This document shows, one piece after another, positions 40,680 to 49,589 of a DNA stretch of 64,000 bases (position 1 is the stretch's first letter; the number at the start of each line of letters is the position of its first letter). The position numbers and the translations under genes are program-made. The stretch comes from JAPLKB01 sp964532465 (GTDB lineage: Bacteria > Desulfobacterota > Syntrophorhabdia > Syntrophorhabdales > Syntrophorhabdaceae): assembly GCA_964532465.1 (NCBI GenBank), contig CAZHHX010000018.1, positions 6,353 to 70,352 on the forward strand, given 5' to 3'. Below the pieces are notes generated by a model. It had not been told where the DNA came from. It worked only from the letters and a program-made list of their open reading frames with translations, and did no database searches.

Positions 40680-42075
40680 TTTACCTATAAAATGGAGGCT
40701 CACATTATGGTATGGGCTAATCCTTTCTTTGATCCTTTCAGTTTTTTCAAGCGGTGTGTATATATATTTCAGAAACAGCCTTCAAAAAAGTATAGACGCA
40801 AAGATTAAATCAATCGGCGAGATATTGTCGTCTTCCATGACAGAAGGTCATAACACAACCATATTCGGCAACTTTGAAAGATACATTGAAAATGTCCTTG
40901 GTAAAAAGCCGAAAGGTAAATTTATTCAAATAATGGATGCCTCAGGAAAAATAGGGGCAAAGATGAACGATATTGAAACCGAAATCCTCCCATCAAGTTT
41001 TAAAACACTCGAAAAAGTATTAAATGGAGAAGTTGTCTATGAAACAATGGAACGGGTAAATCCGAGACTGAGGATGGTTACAATCCCTATCATGGATAAT
41101 AAAGATAATAAGAAGGTAACGAGTATCGTCCAAATAGGCACATCATTAGAGGATTTCGATGAAACCATGAAAAAACTCCTTATTATCATGGCAATCAGCA
41201 TTCCCACATCGATAGGCGTCAGCATAGTAGGCGGATATTTTTTAGCAAAAAAAGCATTTCGGCCTGTTGATCAGATAAGGAAGGCTGCTTTGAAGATTAC
41301 TTTGAGCAACCTTGGCGAGAAAATTGATATCGGCAGCAGAAGGGATGAACTTGGCAGGCTTGCACGGACTTTTAATGAAATGATCAGCAGATTACGGGAT
41401 TCATTTCAGAGGATAAATCAGTTTAGTATTGATGTCTCGCATGAGCTTAAAACCCCTCTTACAATATTAAAGGGGCAGACTGAGGTTGCGTTAAGAAAAG
41501 AGAGAGATAATGAGGATTATAAAAACATACTTAAGAGCAACCTTGAAGAGATTAATAGAATGGCAGAGATTATAGATGATCTGTTGCTGCTCTCCAAGGC
41601 TGATGCAAAAGAGGTCAAACTGAGCGCAGAAGATGTTTCACTGAAAAACCTTATTTCCGATGTTTGCATGAATGTTAAGATTTTTGCGGACAATAAAGGG
41701 ATAGGTTTGATAATAAAAGAACTGGAAGATGTTAAAATAAAGGGTGATGAGCTGAAGCTGAGAAGAATGTTTCTGAATATTGTGGAAAATGGCATTAAAT
41801 ACACCCAGCCGGGAGGAGAGGTGGAAATATCTTCTTCCATCAATAATGGCTATGTACAGATTGATATAAGGGACAATGGTGTGGGCATAGCGGAAGACGA
41901 CATTAAATTTGTCTTTGACAGATTCTACAGGGGAGACAAATCGAGAAAACGCGAAAGCGGCAGCGGGCTGGGGCTTTCGATAAGCAAATGGATTGCTGAA
42001 ATACATAAAGGGACAATAGAAGTACAGAGTCGGCTTTCAGAAGGAAGCTTGTTCTCGATAAAATTACCCGTATAA
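40666..42075 (+). CDS. Sensor histidine kinase with HAMP domain
   Basis: A 469-residue membrane kinase. TM1 is about 12-34, a periplasmic sensor domain of about 130 residues follows, TM2 about 170-193, HAMP about 194-248, then DHp with phospho-accepting H259 in FSIDVSHELKTPLTIL, and the ATPase domain with N box (FLNIVENGIKYT), G1 (IRDNGVGIAEDD), F box and G2 (SGSGLGLSISKW). It phosphorylates the preceding regulator. It is expressed together with regulator and HtrA; the start overlaps the regulator stop. Confidence 0.95.
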   Translation: MKKINLPIKWRLTLWYGLILSLILSVFSSGVYIYFRNSLQKSIDAKIKSIGEILSSSMTEGHNTTIFGNFERYIENVLGKKPKGKFIQIMDASGKIGAKMNDIETEILPSSFKTLEKVLNGEVVYETMERVNPRLRMVTIPIMDNKDNKKVTSIVQIGTSLEDFDETMKKLLIIMAISIPTSIGVSIVGGYFLAKKAFRPVDQIRKAALKITLSNLGEKIDIGSRRDELGRLARTFNEMISRLRDSFQRINQFSIDVSHELKTPLTILKGQTEVALRKERDNEDYKNILKSNLEEINRMAEIIDDLLLLSKADAKEVKLSAEDVSLKNLISDVCMNVKIFADNKGIGLIIKELEDVKIKGDELKLRRMFLNIVENGIKYTQPGGEVEISSSINNGYVQIDIRDNGVGIAEDDIKFVFDRFYRGDKSRKRESGSGLGLSISKWIAEIHKGTIEVQSRLSEGSLFSIKLPV

Positions 42076-42088
42076 ATGAGGAGCTTAT

Positions 42089-43555
42089 ATGAGAAACAGA
42101 AGATGGTATTTGGTTATTTTATTGCTGATTGTTGTGTTGTCAGTAGCCGTTTATGCGAAAAGCAAGTTGGCTTCCGGGGAATCCTCCTTTGATGCAACAA
42201 ATGTGAATGTAAAGAAGGCGGCCTTTGCCTTTGATAAAGGTTTACCGAGTTTAAGCGAGCTTATAAAGGATGTAAAACCTGCTGTGGTGAATATCAGCAC
42301 AACAACTGTTTTCAAAGGACCTGACATGCAGGAACGGTTTTATGGGCAGCAGAATCCCTTTAAAGATTTTTTTGGAAATGATTTTTTTGAGAAATTTTTT
42401 GGCGATATGCCAAGGAAGGAATTCAAACACAGAAGTCTCGGTTCAGGTTTTATTATCGACAGAGAGGGATACATCCTTACCAATAACCATGTTGTTGAAA
42501 AGGCGTCGAGCATAAAAGTAAAACTTTCCGATGATAAGGAGTATGATGCAAAAGTGATAGGAAGAGATGCCAAGACTGATATTGCTTTGATCAAAATAGA
42601 TGCAAAGCACAATCTTCCCGTTGCGGCATTCGGTGATTCCACTAAGCTGGAGGTTGGTGATTGGGTTGTTGCCATCGGAAACCCCTTCGGCCTCGAACAA
42701 ACCGTTACAGCAGGCATTGTCAGTGCTAAGGGCAGGGTCATCGGGGCCGGCCCTTATGATGATTTTATACAGACTGATGCATCAATTAATCCGGGCAACA
42801 GCGGAGGTCCTTTATTTAATTTAAAAGGCGAGGTTGTAGGCATAAACACTGCCATTGTTTCGGGGGGGCAGGGAATAGGTTTTGCTATCCCGATAAATGT
42901 TGCCAAAGAAATGCTTGCTCAACTGAAGTCAAAGGGAAGGGTTGCAAGGGGATGGCTTGGCGTAGTAATACAGAAGATAACCCCGGAGATCGCCAAGAGT
43001 TTTGGCTTGAAAGAGTCTGAAGGAGCCCTTGTGTCGGATGTAATGGAACAGAGTCCAGCAGAAAAAGCAGGGATTAAAAGGGGAGATATTATCATATCTT
43101 TTAACGAGAAAAAAATAAAAGATATGGATATGCTTCCGAGGCTGGTAGGAGCAACGGAAATCGGTAAGCAGGTCAAAGTCGGCATTATAAGGGACGGGAA
43201 GAATTTTGAAGTAAATATTATGATAGATGAATTAAAAGAAGAAAGGCTGGCGTCAAAGAAACCCGAAGTAGAAAAGGATTTTGGGCTTGTTGTGCAGGAC
43301 ATTACCCCTGAGATTGCAAAACACATGAACTTAAAAGATAAAAAAGGTGTAATTGTAACGGATGTTCAGCCGGGGAGTCCGGCGCAGAATGTAGATATTC
43401 GTTCCGGAGATATTATAAAGGAGATTAACAGAAAACCTGTACGGAATATCACTGATTTTAAGGATGCCACAAAGAGGGGAAATGTTAAGGAAGGTATAGT
43501 GCTGTTGGTAAAGAGAGAAAATTCAACTTTTTATATAGTATTAAGGGATGAATAA
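42089..43555 (+). CDS. Periplasmic serine protease Do (HtrA/DegP)
   Basis: A 488-residue Do-type protease. A signal anchor (about 6-24) is followed by a protease domain with H134 (TNNHVV), D164 (KTDIALIK) and S238 (NPGNSGGPL) and a long LA loop (GQQNPFKDFFGNDFFEKFFG) typical of DegP/DegQ. Two PDZ domains (about 285-375 and 395-485) end it. It degrades misfolded envelope proteins. Only 13 bp separate it from the kinase gene, which suggests that the two-component system and the protease are one stress-response operon. GAGGAG precedes the ATG. Confidence 0.95.
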   Translation: MRNRRWYLVILLLIVVLSVAVYAKSKLASGESSFDATNVNVKKAAFAFDKGLPSLSELIKDVKPAVVNISTTTVFKGPDMQERFYGQQNPFKDFFGNDFFEKFFGDMPRKEFKHRSLGSGFIIDREGYILTNNHVVEKASSIKVKLSDDKEYDAKVIGRDAKTDIALIKIDAKHNLPVAAFGDSTKLEVGDWVVAIGNPFGLEQTVTAGIVSAKGRVIGAGPYDDFIQTDASINPGNSGGPLFNLKGEVVGINTAIVSGGQGIGFAIPINVAKEMLAQLKSKGRVARGWLGVVIQKITPEIAKSFGLKESEGALVSDVMEQSPAEKAGIKRGDIIISFNEKKIKDMDMLPRLVGATEIGKQVKVGIIRDGKNFEVNIMIDELKEERLASKKPEVEKDFGLVVQDITPEIAKHMNLKDKKGVIVTDVQPGSPAQNVDIRSGDIIKEINRKPVRNITDFKDATKRGNVKEGIVLLVKRENSTFYIVLRDE

Positions 43556-43685
43556 TTTTGGGTTGCTGCAAGTTTCATGGTTTGCGTGAATCCGCCAATT
43601 TGGATGAAGAGGTTTTAAAACAAATAAAAATGAACTGAAAACAATTTTCTTTTCATTATATTATATTTGAGGTAACATAGGAATT

Positions 43686-44894
43686 ATGGCAGTTTACGAA
43701 TGGCAGGGCAAAACATTAAAAGGGGAGAAAAAATCAGGAGTTACAAGAGCTGATTCCGAGGCCTCCCTTAGGTCTGTTTTGAGAAGAGACGGCATTATTG
43801 TCATAAAATCAACTGAAAAAAAAGATGTCTCAAAAAAGGAATCATATAACCCGAAGAAAAAAATTGACCAGATAAGTGTTGTGATTTTTACAAGGCAGCT
43901 TTCAACAATGATTTCATCGGGTCTTCCTCTTGTCCAGTCTCTTGAAATACTATCCAGCCAGATTGAGGATAAGAACCTGCGGGGTATTGTCCGGGAGATA
44001 AAAGAGAAAATAGAAGGCGGATCAAGGTTCGCCGACAGCCTCAAGGATTATCCCGGGTGTTTTGATGCCTTGTATGTAAACCTTGTTGTTGCAGGTGAAG
44101 AGGGCGGTCTGCTCGACACGGTGCTTTCGAGGCTTTCCGTTTATATGGAAAAATCTATGAAACTGAAAAAAAAGGTAAAATCTGCAATGATTTACCCTAT
44201 CAGCATTATTATCGTCGCAATTGCGGTAGTAATGGTGCTCCTGGTTTTTGTAATACCGGTTTTTGAAACTATGTTCAAAGATATGGGCGCTTCCCTTCCG
44301 GCTCCAACCCAGATAGTCGTCAATATGAGCAGATTTGTAAAATCAAGCATACATTATATGATAGGCGCTCTTGTTTTAGTTATTTTTCTTTTTAAAAGAT
44401 ACTATAAGACCGAAGGCGGAAAACGAAAAATAGATGGTATTGTCCTGAAACTCCCGATCTTTGGCATCCTTACAATAAAGGCATCAGTTGCCAGGGTTAC
44501 GAGAACGCTTGCCACGCTTTTATCAAGCGGCGTTGCCATTCTTGAAGCTCTTACGATTGTGGCGAAGGTTGCCGGAAATAAGGTTGTTGAAGAGGCTCTG
44601 GTTGTTGCACGGGCACGTATCAGTGAAGGCAGAAGCATGTCCGAACCCCTTCAGGAGAGCGGAGTTTTTCCTCCGATGGTTGTTCAGATGATTCAGGTTG
44701 GTGAATCAACTGGTGCATTGGACAGCATGCTGAACAGGATTGCAGATTTTTATGAGGAAGATGTTGATAACCTTGTAACAAACCTGACGGCAATGATGGA
44801 GCCTATGATTATGATGTTCCTCGGCGTTATTTTGGGCGGCCTGGTTATTGCCATGTACCTGCCCATATTCAAACTCGGAGAGACGGTAGGATAA
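43686..44894 (+). CDS. Type IV pilus/type II secretion inner-membrane platform protein (PilC/GspF)
   Basis: A 402-residue polytopic protein with two T2SSF domains (about 65-190 and 270-395). It opens MAVYEWQGKTLKGEKKSGVT, has FTRQLSTMISSGLPLVQSLE in the first domain and the three membrane helices at about 165-190, 215-240 and 370-395. The second domain has VTRTLATLLSSGVAILEAL. It is the platform against which the assembly ATPase works for pilus or pseudopilus export. Other pil/gsp genes are not adjacent. It converges with trmFO. Confidence 0.93.
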   Translation: MAVYEWQGKTLKGEKKSGVTRADSEASLRSVLRRDGIIVIKSTEKKDVSKKESYNPKKKIDQISVVIFTRQLSTMISSGLPLVQSLEILSSQIEDKNLRGIVREIKEKIEGGSRFADSLKDYPGCFDALYVNLVVAGEEGGLLDTVLSRLSVYMEKSMKLKKKVKSAMIYPISIIIVAIAVVMVLLVFVIPVFETMFKDMGASLPAPTQIVVNMSRFVKSSIHYMIGALVLVIFLFKRYYKTEGGKRKIDGIVLKLPIFGILTIKASVARVTRTLATLLSSGVAILEALTIVAKVAGNKVVEEALVVARARISEGRSMSEPLQESGVFPPMVVQMIQVGESTGALDSMLNRIADFYEEDVDNLVTNLTAMMEPMIMMFLGVILGGLVIAMYLPIFKLGETVG

Positions 44895-44906
44895 TTAGTT
44901 CTCAAT

Positions 44907-44938
44907 AGTTTCTCATCCAGAGTTACCGGGTGGAAACT
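44907..44938. repeat. Degenerate palindrome between convergent pilC and trmFO
   Basis: AGTTTCTCATCC pairs imperfectly with GGGTGGAAACT. It resembles the CCATCCGGAAA palindrome family at 26054 and 39877 and could act as a two-way terminator. Confidence 0.45.
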
Positions 44939-44940
44939 GA

Positions 44941-46230
44941 TTATAATATTCCGCTCAGGCTTTCTTTCCATTCCGAAATTAAAGAAAGTGCTTTTTCTAT
45001 AACTTTTTCTTTGTATTTTTTATTGTAACCCTTGAGAATTCCAAAATTTGCATTCATAGGCTGGAAGCCTTTTGCCGGTGTGGTGATGTAGTTTGCCAGG
45101 GCTCCGATACAGGTCTCTTCCGGCGGTGGAACAAATACTTTACCATTAAGAGAGGCAAGCGCCGAGATACCTGCAACAATACCCATGGCTGTTGATTCCA
45201 TGTACCCTTCCACGCCTGTTATCTGACCTGCAAAGAAGACCTGCTCATTGTTTTTAAGACTGAGATTTTTATTAAGGACAGCCGGAGAGTTAATGTATGT
45301 GTTCCTGTGGATGCTTCCATGTCTTAAGAACAGGGCATTCTTAAGCGCAGGAATAAGCCTGAAAACCCTTTCCTGCTCCGGATATGTCAGTTTAGTCTGA
45401 AAGCCTACCATGTTATACATGTTGCCTGCCGCGCTTTCTTTTCTCAACTGTATAATCGCAAAAGGTCTTTTGTTCGTTCTTTTATCTATGATGCCGACAG
45501 GTTTCAAGGGGCCGTAAAGGAGCGTCTGTTTACCCCTGCCGGCCATAACCTCAACAGGCAGACATCCTTCAAAATACGCGGTTTTTTCAAATTCATGAAA
45601 ATCTACTTTTTCCGCGTTAAGAAGCTCCTCATAGAATACATTATATTCTTCCTCGGTAAGGGGACAATTCAGATAATCCCCTGCGTCTTCCATGTAACGT
45701 GAACCGAAGAACGCTTTTTCCATATCCATTGTTTCCATGTCTATGATCGGTGATATTGCGTCAAAAAAGTAGAGGTTTTCTGTGCCGGTAACGTTACGGA
45801 TATTCTCTGTAAAGGCTTCACTGGTAAGAGGTCCTGTGGCAATAATTACGCAACCATGTGGTATATCCTGTATCTCTTTACGCACAACCTCTATGAGCGG
45901 ATCAGCTTCAAGGCTGTCTGTAATTATCTTTGAAAATTTTTCTCTATCCACTACAAGAGCTTTGCCCCCGGGTATCGATGTTTCATCTGCGGCACGTACA
46001 ATAAGTGAGTCGAGACGCCTTAACTCTTCCTTTAAAAGCCCGTGGGCGTTCGTCAACTCCTTTGATTTTAAAGAATTGCTGCAAACAAGTTCTGAAAGAT
46101 ATGCTGTTTTGTGTGCCGGTGTGAAAACAAGGGGCCTCATCTCAAAAAGCGTAACTTTCCGGCCCCTTCGGGCAATCTGGTAAGCTGCCTCGGCCCCTGC
46201 AAGCCCGCCCCCGACTACTCTGACTTCCAT
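44941..46230 (-). CDS. trmFO: Folate-dependent tRNA-uridine-54 C5-methyltransferase TrmFO
   Basis: A 429-residue FAD/folate enzyme. It starts MEVRVVGGGLAGAEAAYQIA with the GxGxAG FAD loop, then LFEMRP, LVCSNSLKS (catalytic Cys region of the family), VATGPLTS-type IATGPLTSEAF, and FAGQITGVEGYMESTAMG. It makes ribothymidine at position 54 of tRNA using methylene-tetrahydrofolate. AAGGA lies eight bases before ATG 46230, so the seven upstream residues are dropped. It overlaps the topA end by 16 bases and is co-transcribed with it, a common bacterial arrangement. Confidence 0.96.
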   Translation of the reverse strand: MEVRVVGGGLAGAEAAYQIARRGRKVTLFEMRPLVFTPAHKTAYLSELVCSNSLKSKELTNAHGLLKEELRRLDSLIVRAADETSIPGGKALVVDREKFSKIITDSLEADPLIEVVRKEIQDIPHGCVIIATGPLTSEAFTENIRNVTGTENLYFFDAISPIIDMETMDMEKAFFGSRYMEDAGDYLNCPLTEEEYNVFYEELLNAEKVDFHEFEKTAYFEGCLPVEVMAGRGKQTLLYGPLKPVGIIDKRTNKRPFAIIQLRKESAAGNMYNMVGFQTKLTYPEQERVFRLIPALKNALFLRHGSIHRNTYINSPAVLNKNLSLKNNEQVFFAGQITGVEGYMESTAMGIVAGISALASLNGKVFVPPPEETCIGALANYITTPAKGFQPMNANFGILKGYNKKYKEKVIEKALSLISEWKESLSGIL

Positions 46231-48428
46231 CCGCAATCCTTGCGCAGGCAAAAGGGTTTCTTTCTATAACTGAATATGATCGGTGCAGCACAGACCGGGC
46301 ATATACCTTCAATCGGTTCCGCGTTTGTGGCAAATGTGCAATCAGGGTAACGGGAACAACTGATAAATCTTTTCTTTTTCATTTTAGAGACCCTCTCTAC
46401 AAGCTTGCCTGTACATCCTTCCAACGGACATGGAAATCCAAGAGTGTATGCCTCTGTATGTTTGCAATCAGGGTAATTGCTGCACGCTATAAATCTTCCG
46501 AATCTCCCCCGTTTTTCAATGAGATTTCCGCCGCATTGCGGACATTTCCCCTTTATTTCACTTTCAACAATCTTTATTGCGCCTGTTTCATCAACCTGGG
46601 CGTTCTTTTTGTTTTTACAGCCAGGCTTTGCACTGCATACAAGGTATTCACCGTTCTTGCCCCACCTGAGAAGCATCTTCTCCCCGCATTTTTCACAAAT
46701 AATATCAGTAATGGTTTCTTCTTTTTTCAGGCTTTTCATGCCTTCTTTAGCTGTGGCAAGTTCGTTTTCAAAGGAATGGTAAAATGTTTCAAGCGATTTG
46801 ACCCAGTTCTTTTTGCCGTCTTCTATGAGGTCAAGCCGCTCTTCCATATTTGCCGTAAAACCTATATCGACAATAGACGGGAAGAATTCCTTTAACAGTT
46901 TGCTTACAGTCCTGCCGAGGGAAGTAGGGAGGAGCCTCCCTTTATCCTTCTTGACGTAGCTTCTATCTTCTATTGTGCTGACAATGGTTGCGTATGTAGA
47001 TGGTCTGCCGATGCCCTTTGCCTCGAGCATTTTTATAAGAGATGCCTCTGAATATCTCGGAGGTGGTGCTGTGAATTTCTGATCCATAAAGACTTCAAGA
47101 AGGGAAACGGCCTCTCCTTGTTTCATCGCGGGCAGTTTAGAACCTTTTTCATCGGTTTCATCCTGCTCTTCATATATTTTCGTGAATCCGTCAAAAAGAA
47201 CTTCAGAGCCTCTTGCGACAAAAACATATTCATCTGATGAAACATCCACAACCTTTGACTTAAACTTTTCCTTAGCCATCTGCGAGGCGATGAATCGTTT
47301 CCATATCAATTCATACAAAAGGAAAAGATCCTTATCGAGATAGGGTTTTATCTTATCAGGAGTTAGTAGAGGATCGGCAGGGCGTATTGCCTCATGCGCA
47401 TCCTGGGCAGTCTTTTTGTTCTTGAAAAAGTTAGGTGTTTTTGGAAGATATGGTTTTCCGTAAGTCTCATCAATATAATGCCTTGCCGCGGTTATTGCTT
47501 CCGCAGATACTCTGACGGAATCTGTCCTCATGTAAGTAATAAGCCCCGTAGCCTCTTCTTCCCCGATATTGACGCCTTCATAAAGTTTTTGTGCGATAAG
47601 CATTGTTTTTTTGGGTGAAAACCGGAATCTCCGTGATGCCTCCTGTTGAAGTCTGCTTGTAATAAAGGCGGGTTGGGGAGATATCTGCCTGTCTTTTACT
47701 TCTATATTAGATATATTGAATATCTTGCCTTTTATTCCTGATTTGATTTTTTGAGCGTCTTCTTTTGAGGAGATTTTGATCTTTTCTTTCCCTTTTCGTT
47801 CAAATGTTGCCTTAAACTTTTCTCCCGATGACAGTTCAAATTCGGCATCAACAATCCAGTATTCCTCTTTTATAAAACCGTCTATTTCATCTTCTCTGTC
47901 GCAGACAATCCTTAAAGCGACCGATTGAACCCTGCCCGCGGAAAGCCCGTAGCTTACCTTTTCCCATAATATCGGGCTGATCTTATATCCTACGAGCCTG
48001 TCAAGAATTCTTCTGGCCTTCTGCGCGTTGTATTTTGATTCATCGAGCTTTACCGGGTTTTTTAACGCGTCAAGCACACCTTTTTTTGTAATCTCATGGA
48101 ACAAAACCCGCTCAATCTCTTTTTTGCCGCCTATTACCTCAGCCACGTGAAAGGCGATGGCTTCTCCTTCTCTGTCAGGGTCGGAGCCGATGTATATCTT
48201 TTGAGCATCCTTTCCTGCTTTTTTCAGTTCATCCACAACTTTTGCTTTACCCTTCAGCACGAGAAAGTGAGGTGCAAAATCCTTCTCAATATCAACGCCG
48301 ATTTTGCTTTTCGGGAGATCCTTAATATGGCCGAATGTTGCTTTTATGGTAAAATCCTTGCCAAGGAATTTTGAAAGCGTTTTCATCTTAGTCGGTGACT
48401 CAACTACCAAAAGTGATTTGTTACCCAT
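46215..48428 (-). CDS. topA: DNA topoisomerase I
   Basis: A 737-residue type IA topoisomerase. The TOPRIM domain (LLVVESPTKMKTLSKFLGKD and GSDPDREGEAIA) is followed by the core with catalytic Tyr in TGLITYMRTDSVRVS. Four C-terminal Cys-rich segments follow: CEKCG...CSAKPGC, CPQCG...CSNYPDC, CPLEGC...CSRYPDC and CPVC...CLRKDC. It relaxes negative supercoils. It is the first gene of the topA-trmFO pair, located after the dprA terminator, matching the frequent dprA-topA-trmFO cluster. Confidence 0.97.
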   Translation of the reverse strand: MGNKSLLVVESPTKMKTLSKFLGKDFTIKATFGHIKDLPKSKIGVDIEKDFAPHFLVLKGKAKVVDELKKAGKDAQKIYIGSDPDREGEAIAFHVAEVIGGKKEIERVLFHEITKKGVLDALKNPVKLDESKYNAQKARRILDRLVGYKISPILWEKVSYGLSAGRVQSVALRIVCDREDEIDGFIKEEYWIVDAEFELSSGEKFKATFERKGKEKIKISSKEDAQKIKSGIKGKIFNISNIEVKDRQISPQPAFITSRLQQEASRRFRFSPKKTMLIAQKLYEGVNIGEEEATGLITYMRTDSVRVSAEAITAARHYIDETYGKPYLPKTPNFFKNKKTAQDAHEAIRPADPLLTPDKIKPYLDKDLFLLYELIWKRFIASQMAKEKFKSKVVDVSSDEYVFVARGSEVLFDGFTKIYEEQDETDEKGSKLPAMKQGEAVSLLEVFMDQKFTAPPPRYSEASLIKMLEAKGIGRPSTYATIVSTIEDRSYVKKDKGRLLPTSLGRTVSKLLKEFFPSIVDIGFTANMEERLDLIEDGKKNWVKSLETFYHSFENELATAKEGMKSLKKEETITDIICEKCGEKMLLRWGKNGEYLVCSAKPGCKNKKNAQVDETGAIKIVESEIKGKCPQCGGNLIEKRGRFGRFIACSNYPDCKHTEAYTLGFPCPLEGCTGKLVERVSKMKKKRFISCSRYPDCTFATNAEPIEGICPVCAAPIIFSYRKKPFCLRKDCGWKSE

Positions 48429-48508
48429 TATAACTCCTTAAATTAAAGCTTTCAGGCTGTTGACTTTGAGAAAAAAAACAGATTTTAGTCGGACCCCTGT
48501 AATTTCCG

Positions 48509-48536
48509 CAAAAAAAGGCACTCTAAAAGCTGCCTT
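48509..48536 (-). terminator. Terminator of the thiL-to-dprA operon
   Basis: On the minus strand AAGGCA-N10-TGCCTT is followed by seven Ts in all, starting directly after the dprA stop. Confidence 0.65.
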
Positions 48537-49589
48537 CTATTTTCTGATATAATACCCTCCGGGAAACCCCCGGATGATTTCTTTCATTTCAAGTCTTGTA
48601 AGTATGGCCATTACCTGTTTTGCCTGCATTCCGGTATTGTCTATCAATCCATCCACGTGTATTCTCTCATGTCCTATATATGAATACACATAATCTTCGT
48701 CTTTGTCCATTTCAATCTTCTGTTGCTTTTTCAAAGTAAAATCAGGAAAAGAGGTTGTGAGGATGTCTTCAATGCCGTCAACAAGCTTTGCTCCCTGTTT
48801 AATGAGAGCGTTTGCTCCCTTATGTTCATTACTGAAGATGCTCCCGGGTATTGCCATAACATCCCTTGCATATTCAAGACCAAGGCGGGCAGTAATGAGA
48901 GAGCCGCTCTTTCCTGATGCCTCTATAACAAGTACGCCCTTTGACAGACCGGCTATGATGCGGTTTCTTTCCGGAAAATGGTAATTAACAGGAGGGTCTC
49001 CAGGGATGTATTCCGTGAGCAGCAGGCCTTCTTCTCCGATTTTTTCGAATAGCCGGATATTTTCCGCCGGATAGCAGATATCGATACCGCACCCCAGGAC
49101 TGCAATCGTTCTGCCTTTTTCCAATAAAGCCCCCTTATGGGCAGAGGCATCAATACCCCTTGCAAGGCCGCTTACAATAGTTATCCCCAGAGAAGAGAGG
49201 GTATTGGCAATTTTTTCAGCAAGAGCCATGCCCTCAAATGTTGCTTTCCTTGAACCTACTACAGCAAGCGTGTTGCCGTCTGATTTCAGCGGACCTTTTT
49301 TATATAGTACCACAGGGGGGTCGGGTATATGCTTTAAAAGCTCCGGATATTCTCTGTCTCTGACAGTGACTATGCCCGCGCCTGATTTTGTAAGTTTTTC
49401 CGTTGTCTTTTCAATATTCTTCCAATCCTTGAATGCATTTATCTGTGCCTTTATTGATTCATCGGATATATTTATTTTTCCATCAAATAAATCTGCGAGA
49501 TTATCGGTTGTCTCGATAATCTCTCTCTTTTTAATGTTGTTTATACCTTTGATTCTTGATAACGCAATGATTGCAGTCAGTTCATTCAT
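48537..49589 (-). CDS. dprA: DNA processing protein DprA
   Basis: A 350-residue Rossmann-fold protein that loads RecA on incoming single-stranded DNA. Key blocks are LAVVGSRKATFEGMALAEKI, SGLARGIDASAHKGAL, IAVLGCGIDICYPAEN, LTEYIPGDPPVNYHFPERNR and LVIEASGKSGSL. A winged-helix (DprA_WH) segment ends it. ATG 49589 shares the four bases ATGA with the AOR stop, so translation is coupled to AOR. It suggests competence or DNA uptake capacity; the platform gene pilC is in the window. Confidence 0.95.
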   Translation of the reverse strand: MNELTAIIALSRIKGINNIKKREIIETTDNLADLFDGKINISDESIKAQINAFKDWKNIEKTTEKLTKSGAGIVTVRDREYPELLKHIPDPPVVLYKKGPLKSDGNTLAVVGSRKATFEGMALAEKIANTLSSLGITIVSGLARGIDASAHKGALLEKGRTIAVLGCGIDICYPAENIRLFEKIGEEGLLLTEYIPGDPPVNYHFPERNRIIAGLSKGVLVIEASGKSGSLITARLGLEYARDVMAIPGSIFSNEHKGANALIKQGAKLVDGIEDILTTSFPDFTLKKQQKIEMDKDEDYVYSYIGHERIHVDGLIDNTGMQAKQVMAILTRLEMKEIIRGFPGGYYIRK